NCBI RefSeq assembly: GCF_021155765.1
Contig: NC_060110.1
Span: 3,906,001-3,970,000, forward strand
Source: Diprion similis
Lineage: Eukaryota; Arthropoda; Insecta; Hymenoptera; Diprionidae
Reading direction: 5' to 3'
DNA: 64,000 nucleotides
Shown here in pieces: positions 12,971 through 26,100 of this stretch (its first letter is position 1; each line of letters starts with the position of its first letter). Both the position numbers and the translations under genes were made by a program. The notes beneath the pieces were generated by a model, which saw nothing but the letters and a program-made list of their open reading frames with translations, was not told the origin of the DNA and searched no databases.

Positions 12971-13765
12971 TACCAGTAGTTAAGCCACCTCAAGACACCC
13001 TGGGATTGCGTATTTAACGGCTGCTTTATATCGTGAAAAATTCTTCTTTTCTTCTGTTTCGACCGAAACGTTGATTTTAAATTTAGTTACTCTGTTCTCA
13101 TGTTGATGAGCGTTTTCGTTTTATATTTTGGCTAGTCTCATGTAATTCCACAAGGTGCGCTGGAGTCAAAATTTTCAAAGGGCGCATATTTTTTAAATCA
13201 TTCATGAAAAAACCGCATTTTAAGCGCGAGTATGTAGTTATATCACCTCATTTTTATGCTTCGACTATGAGATCGGTGCGTGCGAGAACAAAATTTGGAG
13301 AAAAACTGTACTTGTAAATTTTTCGCGAATAAGCGTTTACGAAGATACGTACAGAACTATCTATATTGAGAAAATTCACTTTGCTTGACGTGACCACATT
13401 ATCTTGACCTATGGCAATCTATACTTAATAGATATTTAGTCTCATAAATATTACAAAATTAGAATCACTTTCAATAGTTATAAAGTGATAACAACCGGTC
13501 AAAGTATAAAAAAATAAAAACAGTAACATTTCACAAGTAGATTACTACTGTGAAGTTGCACCATCAATTCTCCACCTATTTATACATGCATGTCATAAAT
13601 AAACGATTTAGTATGTGGAAATAATATTTTCGACTGATAAATCATTTTATGAAAGCAATAACAAATGTGGTGTTTCATAAATCTATCAAATATATATTAC
13701 ACGTTTAATGTGATGTTAAACCCTGCACACGGATATCATTTTATCATATACACTTCAGTAAAGAC

Positions 13766-13809
13766 TGTTGTTGTTATTGTTGTTGTTGCTGTTATTGATG
13801 TTGTTATTA
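13766..13809. repeat. Imperfect GTT/GTTATT microsatellite
   Basis: A run of TTG, GTT and ATT triplets sits about 60 bases past the THUMPD1 stop codon, so it is probably within its 3' UTR. As read on the mRNA strand it is AAC-rich. Confidence 0.8.
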
Positions 13810-13867
13810 TTTCACAGGAAATCATTGAGGGCTGAACTGGTGATCAACTCGTTTCTTCTTTTTAGCA

Positions 13868-16800
13868 TTACACGTCAACTGGCAACTCTACTTGTTTATC
13901 ACTTTTGGACTCATCGGTTTCTGTCGATTCTTCTTCCGGCTTAGAATGCATTGGTTCCGGTGATGCAGCGTTAGCAGAATCCTGTGAAAATGTTGATTTC
14001 GTTAGCGAGTTTCATTAAATATCTTTACTCTGAAATTTTGCCAGTGACTAATTTTCAAAAATGGATTCTATAAGATTCAAGAGTTAGCTTTCATAAAAAG
14101 AAAATCAAAATGATGTATTTTGACAAATTAGCATTAGTTGAAATTGGTCGGGAAAATTCCCTGGCTTTGTCCTGACTTTGAATTAAAATTCAAACCAATA
14201 TTACCAATTCAAGTATTTAATTAACAAATCTTAGACTCAATTATTAATCAAAAATACATCAAAAATCTATTTAGTGGTAGCAGGCGCAAGTATTTGAAAG
14301 AAGAAAAAATTCTTTTGCCATTGCCGTGCCATTTCGAGTAAGTTGGCTCAGCTGCCTTAGAGACAAAAATATTGCCAGAGCAAGATGTCAACGTCGAATA
14401 GTATTCAATTATTTTGCGCTTGCTAGTGTTCACCGGTTCCATTCACTGCTACGAACATTGAGAATTCGGGACTATAAACTGGAAAGAGAGCTTTGCACTC
14501 CCAACTGCAGCTTGATACGAGTGCAGTAAAACAAATCAAAACCAGGAATTTCTGCATAAATGATTATTAACCAATAAGTTCAATAATCTTGCAAGTACTC
14601 TGTATAACTTCACAGAGTCTCTTGGAGTTAGAATAAAACTTGTAAGATATTGTTAACGCAATATCAATAACTGGCGAACTTCAAGAATGTAATAAATAAG
14701 TCTTGAAATTATTTCAGTTTAATAGTAAAATGCAAACCTTTTTATCTGTTTCCCTGACTCCGCATATTTCCAGCAAATTGTACTTCTTGTATTTATAATA
14801 ACTGGGAGCTATTGACAGCAGACATACTCCACGTATCACCTCTACAACAACGGCGAGTTCAGGATTTTTTAGGTCTGCTTTATTGCCGGGGTTTTTTTTA
14901 GCGATGATATCAGCCAAATCCTCAATTAATTCACCCCGTTTAATGCTGTTGTTGCTGTGCCGACTAAAATTAAAATATAATATTATTACAAACAGACTTT
15001 ATTAGAACCAGAATATTATTTGAAATCTGTGCGAATATTTTTCATTTTGATTATGATGAATAATCATCTTCGCGATGTATTCTGTAATGTGAAATGAAAA
15101 AATATCTGAGAATTGATAGAGTCGCTACAGTCAAGAGAGCCATTATTCATTTAATCGATTCATCCATCTATTTAATCGTCATCGAAATTAATAATAAAAT
15201 TTATTATGTCGCAACTATTGTAGATTTTACAGAGAAATAAAATTTACCATTACATTTTTGAGTGTGATTGTTTATTTGTTCATTAACTGACTAATTTTCA
15301 AGCACTGAGAAAACTACTGTGGATAAAAAAATACGTACTTGAATATGATGGCAAATGTTTTCGGTTCTTGGGCAAAATATTTTTCAAACAACGTGTTGGC
15401 CTTCAATTTTATGTCATCCATGTATGCCTTACAAACAACTTCAACAGGCAGCAGCCGCATCAGATATCGAGTTCGCTGTTTTTTCGTTTCATATAATTCT
15501 TTGATGATAGTAGAAACTAACTCCAGTGGATTAGGTATCGTTGTTCTTATAAAAACGACGCTTTTTACACCTGTGTCTACAACCTGCAAGCATATAACAT
15601 GCAGAGTACTACAATGCTAAGTAACAGTGCGCTTATGCTGTTTTGTTTCCAATGTGTTATTTGAGTGATTTTTTTCTCCAATCTCTGTTTTTATATTAGT
15701 TAGGGCAAAATCGCTTACTTGGAATCGACGTAAATTCACAGGCTTTTGAGATTCTGCCTTTAGTTCGGCAATTTCTTTTTTCAATGCTTCTGAGATATCC
15801 ACTGAATCCTGCTCTTCCTCTGATGCTTTCTCATGACAATTTTCAGTCTCACTTTGTACGGTCGAGACTGTTTCGTTTGATGCTCGCGTAGGAAGTTCAG
15901 TCTGTAAATTTGTTTCAAGAGCTGATGAGTTCAACCATACCATGGCATAATAAAGAATGGATTAATATGAGCAAGTTTTTGGCACACCACAGTTGTACAG
16001 ACTTTCCAATAGACAGGATGCTTCGTCTGTAACTTAATCTTGCGTGACGAAAGTGATAAATTTTCAAAGCAGCTTTCTGATTGGTCCAATATACATATTT
16101 TATATTGCTATATTTCGAACCACGGAAAAAATTACAGAATAATCCCGTTGGTCTGAGAAATTCTATGTACTGTTCACGTTATTGAGTGTAGGCCAGTTGT
16201 TGGGTTTGTTTTTAGTTCAGCAGTGCTGCTATTAAAAAGATGTGTGTATGACGAAGAATTAGTTGTAAAGTTGAAGTTCTTAACATCGAGATGACGATAC
16301 ATTCATAGAAATGCTTGTTATTTCACAAATCTAGAATTGTTTGAAATTCAATAAAACGTAATATAGCATTAACACATACTTATATTGTGAAAAGTCGACT
16401 ACTTTGAAGTTATTCTAACTGAAAAATCGTGATTTTTACAGCATTTAGTTACGATAACATTACTAACTTCAACTTCATTGCCCTATTTTTTCTCTAAAGG
16501 ACAACGAAGGCAATTTAGTTGGGACTTTTCTGATTAACCGATTTTCTGCCAATAATATGATCTCATACGATCAATAACTTCACCTTACTAGATTGTGACT
16601 CTGAAAGTCACAAGGTAATCAATGATAATCTACTTCATACAAAAATAAACTTGAACTAAATAAACAATTATACATACTATTTAGTCTATTTGTTTGGTGA
16701 GAATTCTTGCGAATGTGCAGAAAAGAATGTGCAGCGAAGAAGATTTATTTTTTCATTCATAGTTTGTATACCCAATGTAGCAGCATTGTGCCAAAATCAC

Positions 16801-17002
16801 TTGATCGTACCTTTTCAGTTCCATAAAGATTATCTGCATATTCTGACAGTACACTGTACACTTCGCGAACGCAGTCTTTTTCTCGAAAATTACACGTGCA
16901 AAAAAAGCCTCTGATTCCTGGCTCCAAATTATACTGTTTCCTTTTCTTCTGATGATTGTGATATCCAGAGTAGTAATTCTTCTTACGTTTTTGCAAATCC
17001 AT
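13868..17002 (-). CDS. THUMPD1: THUMP domain-containing protein 1 (tRNA acetylation adaptor)
   Basis: Five predicted exons: 17002-16811, 15901-15719, 15583-15339, 14963-14738, 13981-13868; phases agree and give 319 residues (human THUMPD1 has about 353). Exon 1 begins MDLQKRKKNYYSGYH and carries CNFREKDCVREVYSVL, the conserved N-terminal ferredoxin-like strand and helix. Exon 2 is acidic and ends in VNLRRFQ. Exons 3 and 4 carry the THUMP domain (about residues 130-265), with SVVFIRT, RTRYLMRLLPV, KNPELAVVVEVIRGVCLLS and KYNLLEIC. Exon 5 is an acidic Ser/Glu tail ending VELPVDV. By homology to yeast Tan1 and human THUMPD1 it binds tRNA and works with the NAT10 acetyltransferase in N4-acetylcytidine formation at tRNA position 12. 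The exon 1-2 join (15901) and the GTTTGC donor after exon 4 are the least certain. The upstream neighbour, the SLC17 gene, is divergent and about 6 kb away. Confidence 0.95.
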
Positions 17003-19249
17003 CTTGACGTTAATTCACTTTATTACTCAATCACTCATATCTTCACCATCAAACAAAACTTTAGATGCCGGAACTGTTCGCAGTTCACCGACACATATTC
17101 TAGGTTATGTGAGGTTATGAGCACGTATGACCATATGGTATGGCGGGTAGAGGTTAGCACGGGGTAAGGAGAAGTATCTCATACAGGTTTCAACTGGAAA
17201 ACTGTCCGCCAAAAAGCAGCGAATAGTGGTTCAATAAGTGACCAGAATTCAAGTAATATTACGATAATAACATATTATTATGACGCGGTCAGGTTATGAT
17301 TCTTCCGAAATTGATGTAATTGGCTGAAGTTATTTCATGAATGTAACTTCAGTTGCCTATCTACTGGCGTTAAGAGTAAGATTAACCGAATCCTCCCGTA
17401 TAAGTACTGGGTGACACATATGAAATTGGTCGAGGGCATTTTAGCCATTGATTTTTTTAATCAAAATGGAAAAATGATGAAAGTAATGACTTGTTGATAG
17501 TATTAGTGCGGCGGGGAGTGTGATCGCCAGCACACAATTTGGAGAGAACCTAGATCTCACAGTTAATCTGTAGTTACATCATTGAAAAAAAAAAAACTAT
17601 TTAAATTTCTACGGAAGCCTCAAGGCACGAGTTCTAATCGGACTTGTCCTATTTTTTTTCATTAACATTGATATACCCAAAATGACTTTAACAAAGCATG
17701 AGTACTCAGCGTGTCGAGATTCTTTTTCGGGCTGCTTTCAGGCCCAAAATATTGAAGCTATATAGGTATCATCACTGATTTTCTTTGGCTATACTTTACA
17801 AGATTGATTCCATGTATTTTTCCTCGATTTATTTTTATTGGCAGAAACTTGACAGTTTTCAATAACCACAAGTGAAATCCTACTTATGTACGTCGTGCTA
17901 ATCATTACCCATATATTTTACATCGAATTAGGAAGTACAGGAAATGAAAATGCTCATTTGACTGGCCGGTTCGTAACGAAGGCTTATTATAAGGTGACTT
18001 TTGTTTGCACAGCTGTTCGGACCCGACGGCTTAACAGATGACGTGACAACAATTTCAAATTTTGTGGATAATTGAAAAATAACGGATATTGTCAGAACTG
18101 ACACACTTCCATGCAGCTATCATAACTCGCAATATGTTACAAAAACAGGTTTAAGGAGATGAAAGCAACGGAATACGTTATTTATTACAAATGGAACGTG
18201 AATATGGGGATCAAATAACAGAACGATACTTTACACAACGGCTATTTATACAACTGAGAATTGACAAACGTATGTACAAGAGGTTAAAATGTTTTTAAAA
18301 GTATGACTGCTGCTGCTATTGAAGATCAAAAAGTTCTTAAGTTTTTCATGGTTTTAAATGAACATCTAATGCTGCAGATCCAGCTGTTCGGAGGATGATG
18401 GTTTGCAGGATTTGTATACCTTTCGGAGCATGTGACGAGAAAGGAATCGAACACAAATCATGTGGCCGGGTCTTACACGTGATATGTCGAAATTTTATGG
18501 AAGAACGATGAATTACTTTTGTTTCTTTTATACCGCAGATTTTACTACATAAGTGTTTAAAAATACGGCCATAAAAATTAGAAACGTGAGTGATAAACTC
18601 AGCAAAACTATCATGTGTAACTGAAGCAAATTAACGCCTTCGCATCATGACCTGGAATTCCCCAAAAATTTTCTAAAAATCATAAGAATAAAGAGCTTAA
18701 GACGCTTATAGATCAATACAATTTGGACAAAATTAAAATTTTCTTAATTAAACTAAGCACTGTCATGAGATTAACCCCTATAACGACTAGCTGGGATCGA
18801 TTTTCTTCCGTGTAAAAAAGCGGAAAGATTTATTTAATTTCGAGTCCAATTAGTGCTCTACGGACGATTTTACGACCAAGAATCGAATGGGGTGGATTTA
18901 TACCCCAGTCCAGTTTATTTGTAAACAAATTAAGTCTGTCGTTTACTTATAACGTATACACGAAATACAAGTTGGCTGTAGGAGCACGTAATATGTTGAC
19001 AGTCAAGTCTATGTACCGCCCATGTACAAAATGATTAATAGCGATTATGTACAAGTTATTGCATTACTTCGACAAAGTGATTCTGATAAGGAGTCTTGAT
19101 GCCAGGCAAATCCAATGAAACCGCGTCTCAAATAACCAAAACGGCTAAAGCTAAAAAATATTAGAATCTACAGCGAGCCGGCAGTAATGCAAGTATTAAG
19201 TTTCGACCACAACTCATGAGTAAATATTATTTTAAGTGAGAGAGTAGCC

Positions 19250-19830
19250 GTCGACAAGCAAACCATCTACGACCACGAAAATGCACAGTGGAATGAATTT
19301 AAAAAATATACTGATGCAAAAGTAAAGTCCAATTTTTACATGACCAACAAGCTATAAATTGAATAGAAAACAAACGAACTGACGCAAATACTTACAGGCA
19401 TATCGAGACCCTTCTCAAGCTGAAAAACAAATATATGAGAGAGAGCCAACACCTAAAAAGTAGGTACACGAACAAAGTAAAAATAGACGTGTTACAGAAA
19501 GTAGTTGGTGGATCATTGGTAAATCACAACTCCCAGCATTGGATAAAGTCATCATGGATAGCAAACTTCAAGATGGTTCTCTGGAAGTTAACTAAGAAGA
19601 TCTCAAGCGATAGGGACCAAATGCCGCCCGTAAATTCTGTTAACAAGCTCATTTAGGACAGTGAGAAAAGGGTTTCGGCCATAGCCAACCATTTCGCTGC
19701 AATCTACTTGCGAAACGATAATCTACGTAACCTACATCATAACAAGAATCTGAGCTATATGCGCAGCAGCACCCACAGATTTTGTGCAACGCTTCTTTAC
19801 AACGCAAGGTTGCATTAGCCACGTGGCCCA
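19250..19830 (+). pseudogene. Decayed non-LTR retrotransposon fragment (jockey-like, pre-RT region)
   Basis: Interrupted plus-strand frames contain a short HENAQWNEFKKY piece near 19275 and LLKLKNKYMRESQHLK near 19415. After these come MVLWKLTKKISSDRDQMPPV, a stop at 19654, and in the same frame DSEKRVSAIANHFAAIY. A Leu-Trp-(K/R)-Leu-Thr-Lys-Lys block, then a PP block, then a DxExKAxxxAxHF block is the layout between endonuclease and reverse transcriptase in jockey-clade ORF2. No intact catalytic domain is visible, so this is a dead fragment. The assignment is by pattern only. Confidence 0.5.
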
Positions 19831-19909
19831 CAGAGGGAGAAAATCGAGTTTAGCGGTAAAAAGTCTATTGCACACGAAGCAAGTTATAGATTTCTTTGAA
19901 ATTCGGTTT

Positions 19910-20125
19910 CCGTAGGTTTTTAGGGTCGTTGATTCTGAATCTGATGTAGAATTTCAGAAATTCAAAATGGTGGATGAAATATGATTGACAAAAATACTAT
20001 GATCCCGAATTCGATCTCAGAACATGTTATACACAGGTTTTCAGGGTCGCTGAGATTTTCAAAATGCGAAAGACCAACCCGAATTAACTTGATGTATAGG
20101 AGTCTTAGGGGTCGGAAACACTGGC
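19910..20125. repeat. Repeat with recurring TTTT(A/C)AGGGTCG units
   Basis: Similar blocks begin near 19917 (TTTTTAGGGTCGTTGATTC), 20037 (TTTTCAGGGTCGCTGA) and 20107 (CTTAGGGGTCGG). A segment at 32098-32165 (GGGATCACTGATAACGAATC followed by AAGATGGCGG) looks related to the first unit. It is probably a dispersed element built from repeated modules; there is no coding potential. Confidence 0.45.
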
Positions 20126-22506
20126 TTTGTCTTCGAGCATTCGAATTAATTGATAATTGACTTTTCTCTACTGTTTTGAAACGGTTGGATAGCTAATCTA
20201 GTGCCAAAAACGATGAAAACGGCGAACAGAAATTCTCAAACTGGCTTTTCCACCTGATAGACGCAGAGCTACGGGCTCTGATACGCATAAAAAAGTTCTT
20301 AAAAAAAAAACGATAACCAAGAAACGGTTTGCTAATGTTTGCCGGACTGTCAACTGTCGATATAAGAAATTCCGAAAAATTCATCTCTTTTCTCGTGTTA
20401 TTTTGTGAAAAATTTTATATTCACGTCTCATAAACAGTGTCGCCGTTCTTCAAGTTTCATGAATTTTTTTCGATAAAAGCACAAGGTCAAAGAGAACTGG
20501 AGACTGCAATTTTCAATGCCTATCATTTGATCCTGAAGGCGCGTAAGCTTTTTTTTCATTCCACCGTTTCCAAGATCACGAAAGTACTGCTAGAAATCCT
20601 ATTTTAACGGCTTGTTTTAGATAAAATTTATTTGTCTTGGAATCTCAATTGACTAAAGACCGGGGTTTGCTGTAACCCAAGATTTATCTCCTCGTTCTAA
20701 AGCAAAATCGATATTCTGATCTCATGAAAAATGAAAGAATTTATTCTATTCAAAAACCATTTGCAATTCACGAGATCTTTTATGAGACACCTTGGTGACA
20801 AATCGGAATTGGCTGAGAGAAGGACTAGAGATCGGAGACCTTATTTGTAAAGGATAATGATTTCGAAACCATATATCTGAGAAATCTGGAAGGATTCTGC
20901 ACTGCTGCCAAGATTGGGGAAAAATTTGATAATGAAGTACTCGAAAATCGAAAGGGATGAGAAGTCAGGCACTGGTCGTAATTTTTTTTTAATACTTCGT
21001 ATATACTGCTGATTTAGGTGAAAATACTCACATTTGCAGTATCTAAAGAATTGTGTCATAGGTAGCGTGCTCCGATATTGTGAATACAGAGTCAGTCTCT
21101 TCGGCTGTTCAGCTGGGGACACACGTACAAGTGGACTGAAAAATCAACTTAGCCGTCTCCAATGGAAATGTAAAATAATCTTCCATTACATAACATAACG
21201 ATAAAAAAACTTTACATTACTATTTGAAAACAAACGACTACGTACTACGGACATAATTAATTTTTCTATGTATTTACACTTAATACCTTGGTGTGAGATT
21301 CTGATTCTGAAGATTGTGTAAAAATTACAAATTTAAACCAGTCATTTCTCAAAATCAATACAGACAGTGTCGAAAAGTTGAATTTAAGTTAACGTGCGTT
21401 TTTTGCAATTTTTTCATTTTTTTTCTCTTGTGATACATATAGCTAACTGAGCATAAGTGTCTCAATAGATTTTTATTTAATGATTTCGTCATCGTAGCCA
21501 GGAGAATTATCGTAAGTATTCTCACTTTTTCTGAACAGTCTAAGAGAGGGATTTAAAAAGGCTTATATTCTACCGGTGGCGAATATAACGTTAAATTATT
21601 CGTAATACTAACCCATATGTACGTACATAAACTGCACTCTAAAAATTAGTGGTTAATATTTGATCCGTTATTTCAACGATATATGCTGAAAAAGATATCG
21701 AAAATTTTTAAAATCCGCCGTTTTTTCTTTAATCGAATTTGAACAATTCTGCTTCAGGCGATAGCGAAAGGTATACTTTTTAATAATTTTTTTTTGTTCT
21801 CAAATACTTGAAAATTGAGGTATTAAATCGCGTAAGGCAGATTTACATAGAGGGGGCTTCAGGATTCCATACCAGAGACATTTACCATCAAAGATGAACA
21901 GAAAAATTTTCCGTATTACTTGTTAACTTCCTCTTTTATGGCTACGAATTCGAAATTATTAAATAAATTTTACTATGAAAAAAAAAAATTATCAAAAAAT
22001 TCATTGAGATTGAAGACTGTCCCCTGAATTGAAATTTATTTTCGTAGGAAATTGGATTCTGTGACTATACAGTGAATCACTAGAAAAATCAACGAATCTT
22101 CAATTACTCATGGATGAAAAATCTGCAAATTCTGTTTAAATTTGCTAAATAATAATGGATATCGCACCGAGAGAATTAAAGGAGGGTAAGCGGTGAATTT
22201 TGTTTTTACTTAAACATTTTGAAGTTGAGAGGAATATCCTGAATGGCTGGCTGTCAAAAATCATTCACGGTCCACCGAGGTGATCGTCAACACCTCAAAA
22301 TATTTATTACGTCAAGAATGTTCATTCATTGATCATGTTACCGTAAATATTATCGTTTTAACCTTAATCGGTCACACTTTAATAAATATTATAAATTATT
22401 AAAATCGCATAACGGTTACACTGGGTGAAATTCACGCCAGTTCCAGAAAAGTGATAACCTGGTGAACAATGAGTTCTAAAAATTTTTTCAAAATATCTAA
22501 TATGTA

Positions 22507-22721
22507 CAGTAGAACCTCGATTATGCGAAACAATTGGGGCCGAGAATAGGTCGGATAATCACAAGTTCGAATAATCAAAATGTAATTTTTTTGGAGACGG
22601 GATCATAAACAACACTTTTTTATATAAAGTCAGTGGATATGTATTAAATTTCTACATTCATATGAACGTGAGCGACAATGTTATCTTTCGTGCCAACATT
22701 CGCATAATCGTAGTTCTACTG
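22507..22721. mobile_element. pogo/mariner-type MITE with TA duplication, 215 bp
   Basis: The ends are inverted: the left starts CAGTAGAACCTCGATTATGC and the right, read inversely, starts CAGTAGAACTACGATTATGC. TA lies on both sides (22505-22506 and 22722-22723), the expected duplication for Tc1/mariner/pogo elements. CAGTAGAACCTCG is a terminus typical of the Tigger/pogo group. There is no transposase inside, so it is non-autonomous. Confidence 0.85.
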
Positions 22722-23102
22722 TATTGTTTAAGGCTAGCAGCAAAAGCTCACTTAGTTTTCCTGGCCAAAATTGACTGTTTAAATATTGTAAATCATTGGA
22801 AAAGTTAAGCTAAAACGAAAATACAATGTTTTCGGTTTTTTTTCACAGAATTGATTTCAATCGAAAAAAAATGTGAAAGTCTATTCCTAAACTCTAAGGG
22901 CAGCTTCAAAAATTCTTAAGGTGAAATTTACCCAGAGTGACCAATGTTAACCAGGGTTAGACTTATTGCTTTCTCGAACTTCCTCGTTGGATCAATGTTG
23001 ACAGATTTTATTGTAGTGTTACTGACCAGTCTTTATGTATGTTGGATATATATTTGTGGTTTTCAGAGTGCGCATAGATACGATAAAAAAGTCATTTTTC
23101 AG

Positions 23103-26100
23103 AGAAGGAATGTCTGTCCTGCCGAAATGTACTGTGGTACCTCGTTTTCTGTGGGTTCGCTGTCTACTATATGGTGAAATTGAACCTCAGTCTCACCATT
23201 ATCGCTATGGTAGTGGCACCTCCGCTCAAGTCAACAGCTTCTGCACAATGCGCGTCGAATGAACAGCTAGAGAATTCCAATTCGTCCAGCCTGTGGACCA
23301 ATGCCACGTCACTCACGAACTCTCGGGATAACAAGACCACAAACACCTCTATCACATCGTGGGACTTGACGCAAACACTGGAACCCGTCGTAGGTTATTA
23401 ATTCACCTCTTATAGAGTCATTCGACGTTAAGAGGGACAGCCTTTGACTTCGATGTTTTCGATTTTGCTACCATTTTTGAACGGGTTCTATAGAATGAAG
23501 AACTTATCGAACAAGTTAAAACACAATATTTCCCTCTTCTTCCATACTTACACGGGGGTGAAATTCACGAAATAGAGTAAAAAATCGAAAACACATTCCC
23601 TTTGAAACGAATGTTGTTTGTCCCTTTGGTTGTATTTATCCCCGAGTCTTCACGTGGAAAATCATATTTATTCACGCGTACGCGTCACAATTATTGAACT
23701 AAAAAAATCTATGGGGTGGTTATCAGAGTAATCATCCCAAGAAAGCTGGAAGAGCCCATTTAAAAAAATGCATTCAACACATCTAAGTATAATTTTTAGA
23801 TTATTAGCAAGATTATTTATCAGGGGGTCTTATACGGACAATATTATTGAAAAAAAAAGCCCGAAAATGTAAAAGCATATTTACAAGAGCTGAATTATCC
23901 GCCACGGCAGCCTCTTCGAACCCTTGGCAGTAGCCTGGTGGGTCATGTTCGATTAACGCTAACAATTTTGTATTGATCGTTTGAAATTAAGGTTACAGAG
24001 TAAAACAAACAGTATCAGATCAAAGAAAACGTTTACTTCTACCAATTGAAGATCGAGCGCAAAAATGTTTACTTATTGGCTGTCATTTGAACAGGAAAAT
24101 TAATGCAAGCCGTGAGTGCTTGCTAAAAAAAATAACGTCATCTTGAATGTATGTATGTGGCGAGGCGCGGGAAAGAAGATTAAAAAAATGCACTTATTGC
24201 CTTTTTTCATTTTCCTCTTTGTTTGTTCTCCGATATGTTCTTCCGCTGAATCACCGTCTCATGGGTTGCAAAGTGTGCATGTAGCCGAACATAAAATAAA
24301 CTAGACCGAGCGAAACGTGAAAGTTGCCACCATCTTACAATTAGTTTCGAGAGTGATGCCATTCCGTATGTCGTCCGCGTTTTGCATCGTACGGCATCAA
24401 ACCAATACGTGACGTTGACTCATTGAGCATTTTTACTTGCTCTAATAAATATACATTTTCAGAGCCCGTCAAACAATCAAACCCAATCAACTGATCGTTT
24501 CTCGTGGAATGAGTACGACCAAGGTGTGGCTCTCGGTGCATATTATTGGTTTCACTGGATCATGCAATTCCCTGCCGGCCTCTTGGCACATCGATATGGA
24601 ACTAAGCTGATCTTTGGATTGGCCATTTTTATCCCTGCTGTGCTAGGTTTCTTGGAACCGATTTTCGCACGCTATCATTTCTACACCTTTGTGCTTTTAA
24701 GAGCTCTTCAAGGTGGAGCATCAGTATGTATCTAGCTTGGAGGCGTAACGAAAAAAGAATCCGAAACTAACAATAAAATATTTAAAGGATACACTCACAG
24801 ATTTTTGATTCCTACGCGTGTTCCAATGTTACGTCTTTTCTTCAGGGCGGCTGCTATGCCTCCATGCATTCTATGACAGCCAAATGGATTCCTGTTACCG
24901 AAAGAAGCAAATTTATCAGTGCGTATACCGGTAAGTAAGGAATAAAAGTGCCACGAAATTTTCTCATTTGTTAAAACAGATTATGATATAACCACACAAA
25001 TTCAATATACGACATTCCCCGCATTTTCGTTCCACAACAGTACGAATCGTGGCTATTCGATTCGAACCCTATTCTCATGCATCTTTACGTTATTTCGTTG
25101 CTAGTAGGCGGTTCAGTGGGAGCAGCAATTGTCTACCCAATGTGTGCAATACTCATAAACACGTTTGGATGGGATTCAGTTTTTTACGTTACGTCAGCTC
25201 TTGGAATTATCTGGTACATAAATATTCTCTTCATTAAGTGAAAAATTTCTTAATTCTCCTATTTAACGATCGACCGAAACATTGTTTGAAATGTTTGAAA
25301 GGATAATTGAACATTATTGTAAGTCCTATGGTTCAGAAACGGAATTTTTTTTGAAGGTGCGTCGCATGGTATTACCTGGCTTTCGATACACCACAAGAAC
25401 ATCCTCGTATTTCAATGGGCGAGAAAACATACATCCTGGAACGAGTAGGGAATTCCGTAAACGTCAACACTTCTCGAAAAGTCCCATGGAAAGCTGTTTT
25501 GACATCACGTCCACTCTGGATAGTAACTATTGCACACATAGGCTTTATGTGGAGCCTTAACATTTTCAATTTGGGAATGCCCTCTTATTTCAATTATGTT
25601 CATGGATGGAACATTAAGGCGGTAAGCTTACTTGGATATCTTGGGAATGATAACATCTAATTTCAGCTTGATGGTTAGGGATGACCTGACATTGGCAAAG
25701 ATTATCAAAAACCGCGCAGAATCAAGACTCGCCGATAAACATGCAACCAAATACAGTGCGCTCTCTCAATGATTCCATCATTTCTCTTTCCACATAAACA
25801 AACTTATTCCGATTTAAATACACAATCAAGTAAAACGTTTACATGAATAATTATGAATAAAAGAACGAACGTGTTAAAAAAATAATAATAAATTGAGACA
25901 CAAGTATTTTTCCAGGCTACAATAAAATGTAATGAGAGTCTAATCGATGCAAACGATGTATCCGCCCGTGCATGAGAGGCTGGCCCTAATGAGAAAGCCG
26001 CCGAATATCCCAGGATCAGCGATCGAAATGTGCATTGAAACGACTTCACATTTATCGCGCACCTGTTCGTTCCAATTTACGATTCGTTACTTTTCCTCGC

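Larger units (their letters stand above)
12190..13867. other. Intergenic gap between ENOX 5' end and THUMPD1 3' end
   Basis: It holds the ENOX upstream region, the THUMPD1 3' UTR, a dispersed repeat copy at 12870-12970 and a TTG/GTT-rich microsatellite at about 13766-13809. A 90-codon minus frame at 12408-12677 shows no recognisable domain. I see no other gene. Confidence 0.5.
17003..23102. other. Long intergenic stretch with mobile-element debris
   Basis: This lies between the 5' ends of THUMPD1 and the SLC17 gene. It holds a decayed non-LTR retrotransposon piece (about 19250-19830), a repeat with GGGTCG units (19910-20125) and a pogo-like MITE (22507-22721). The first exon of the transporter may be hidden here, but I cannot place it. 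Elsewhere I see no gene. Confidence 0.5.

Noticed and set aside
24116..24304. Plus frame with a signal-peptide-like MHLLPFFIFLFVCSPICS segment.
   Set aside because: It lies within an SLC17 intron, is short, and has no splice or conservation evidence.
25055..25075. GATTCGAACCC resembling the T-arm of a minus-strand tRNA.
   Set aside because: No matching acceptor stem, D-arm or anticodon arm could be laid out around it.
25049..25237. 62-codon plus frame overlapping SLC17 exon 25108-25213.
   Set aside because: It is the wrong frame; the acceptor at 25106-25107 gives the in-phase GSVGAAIVYP transporter sequence.
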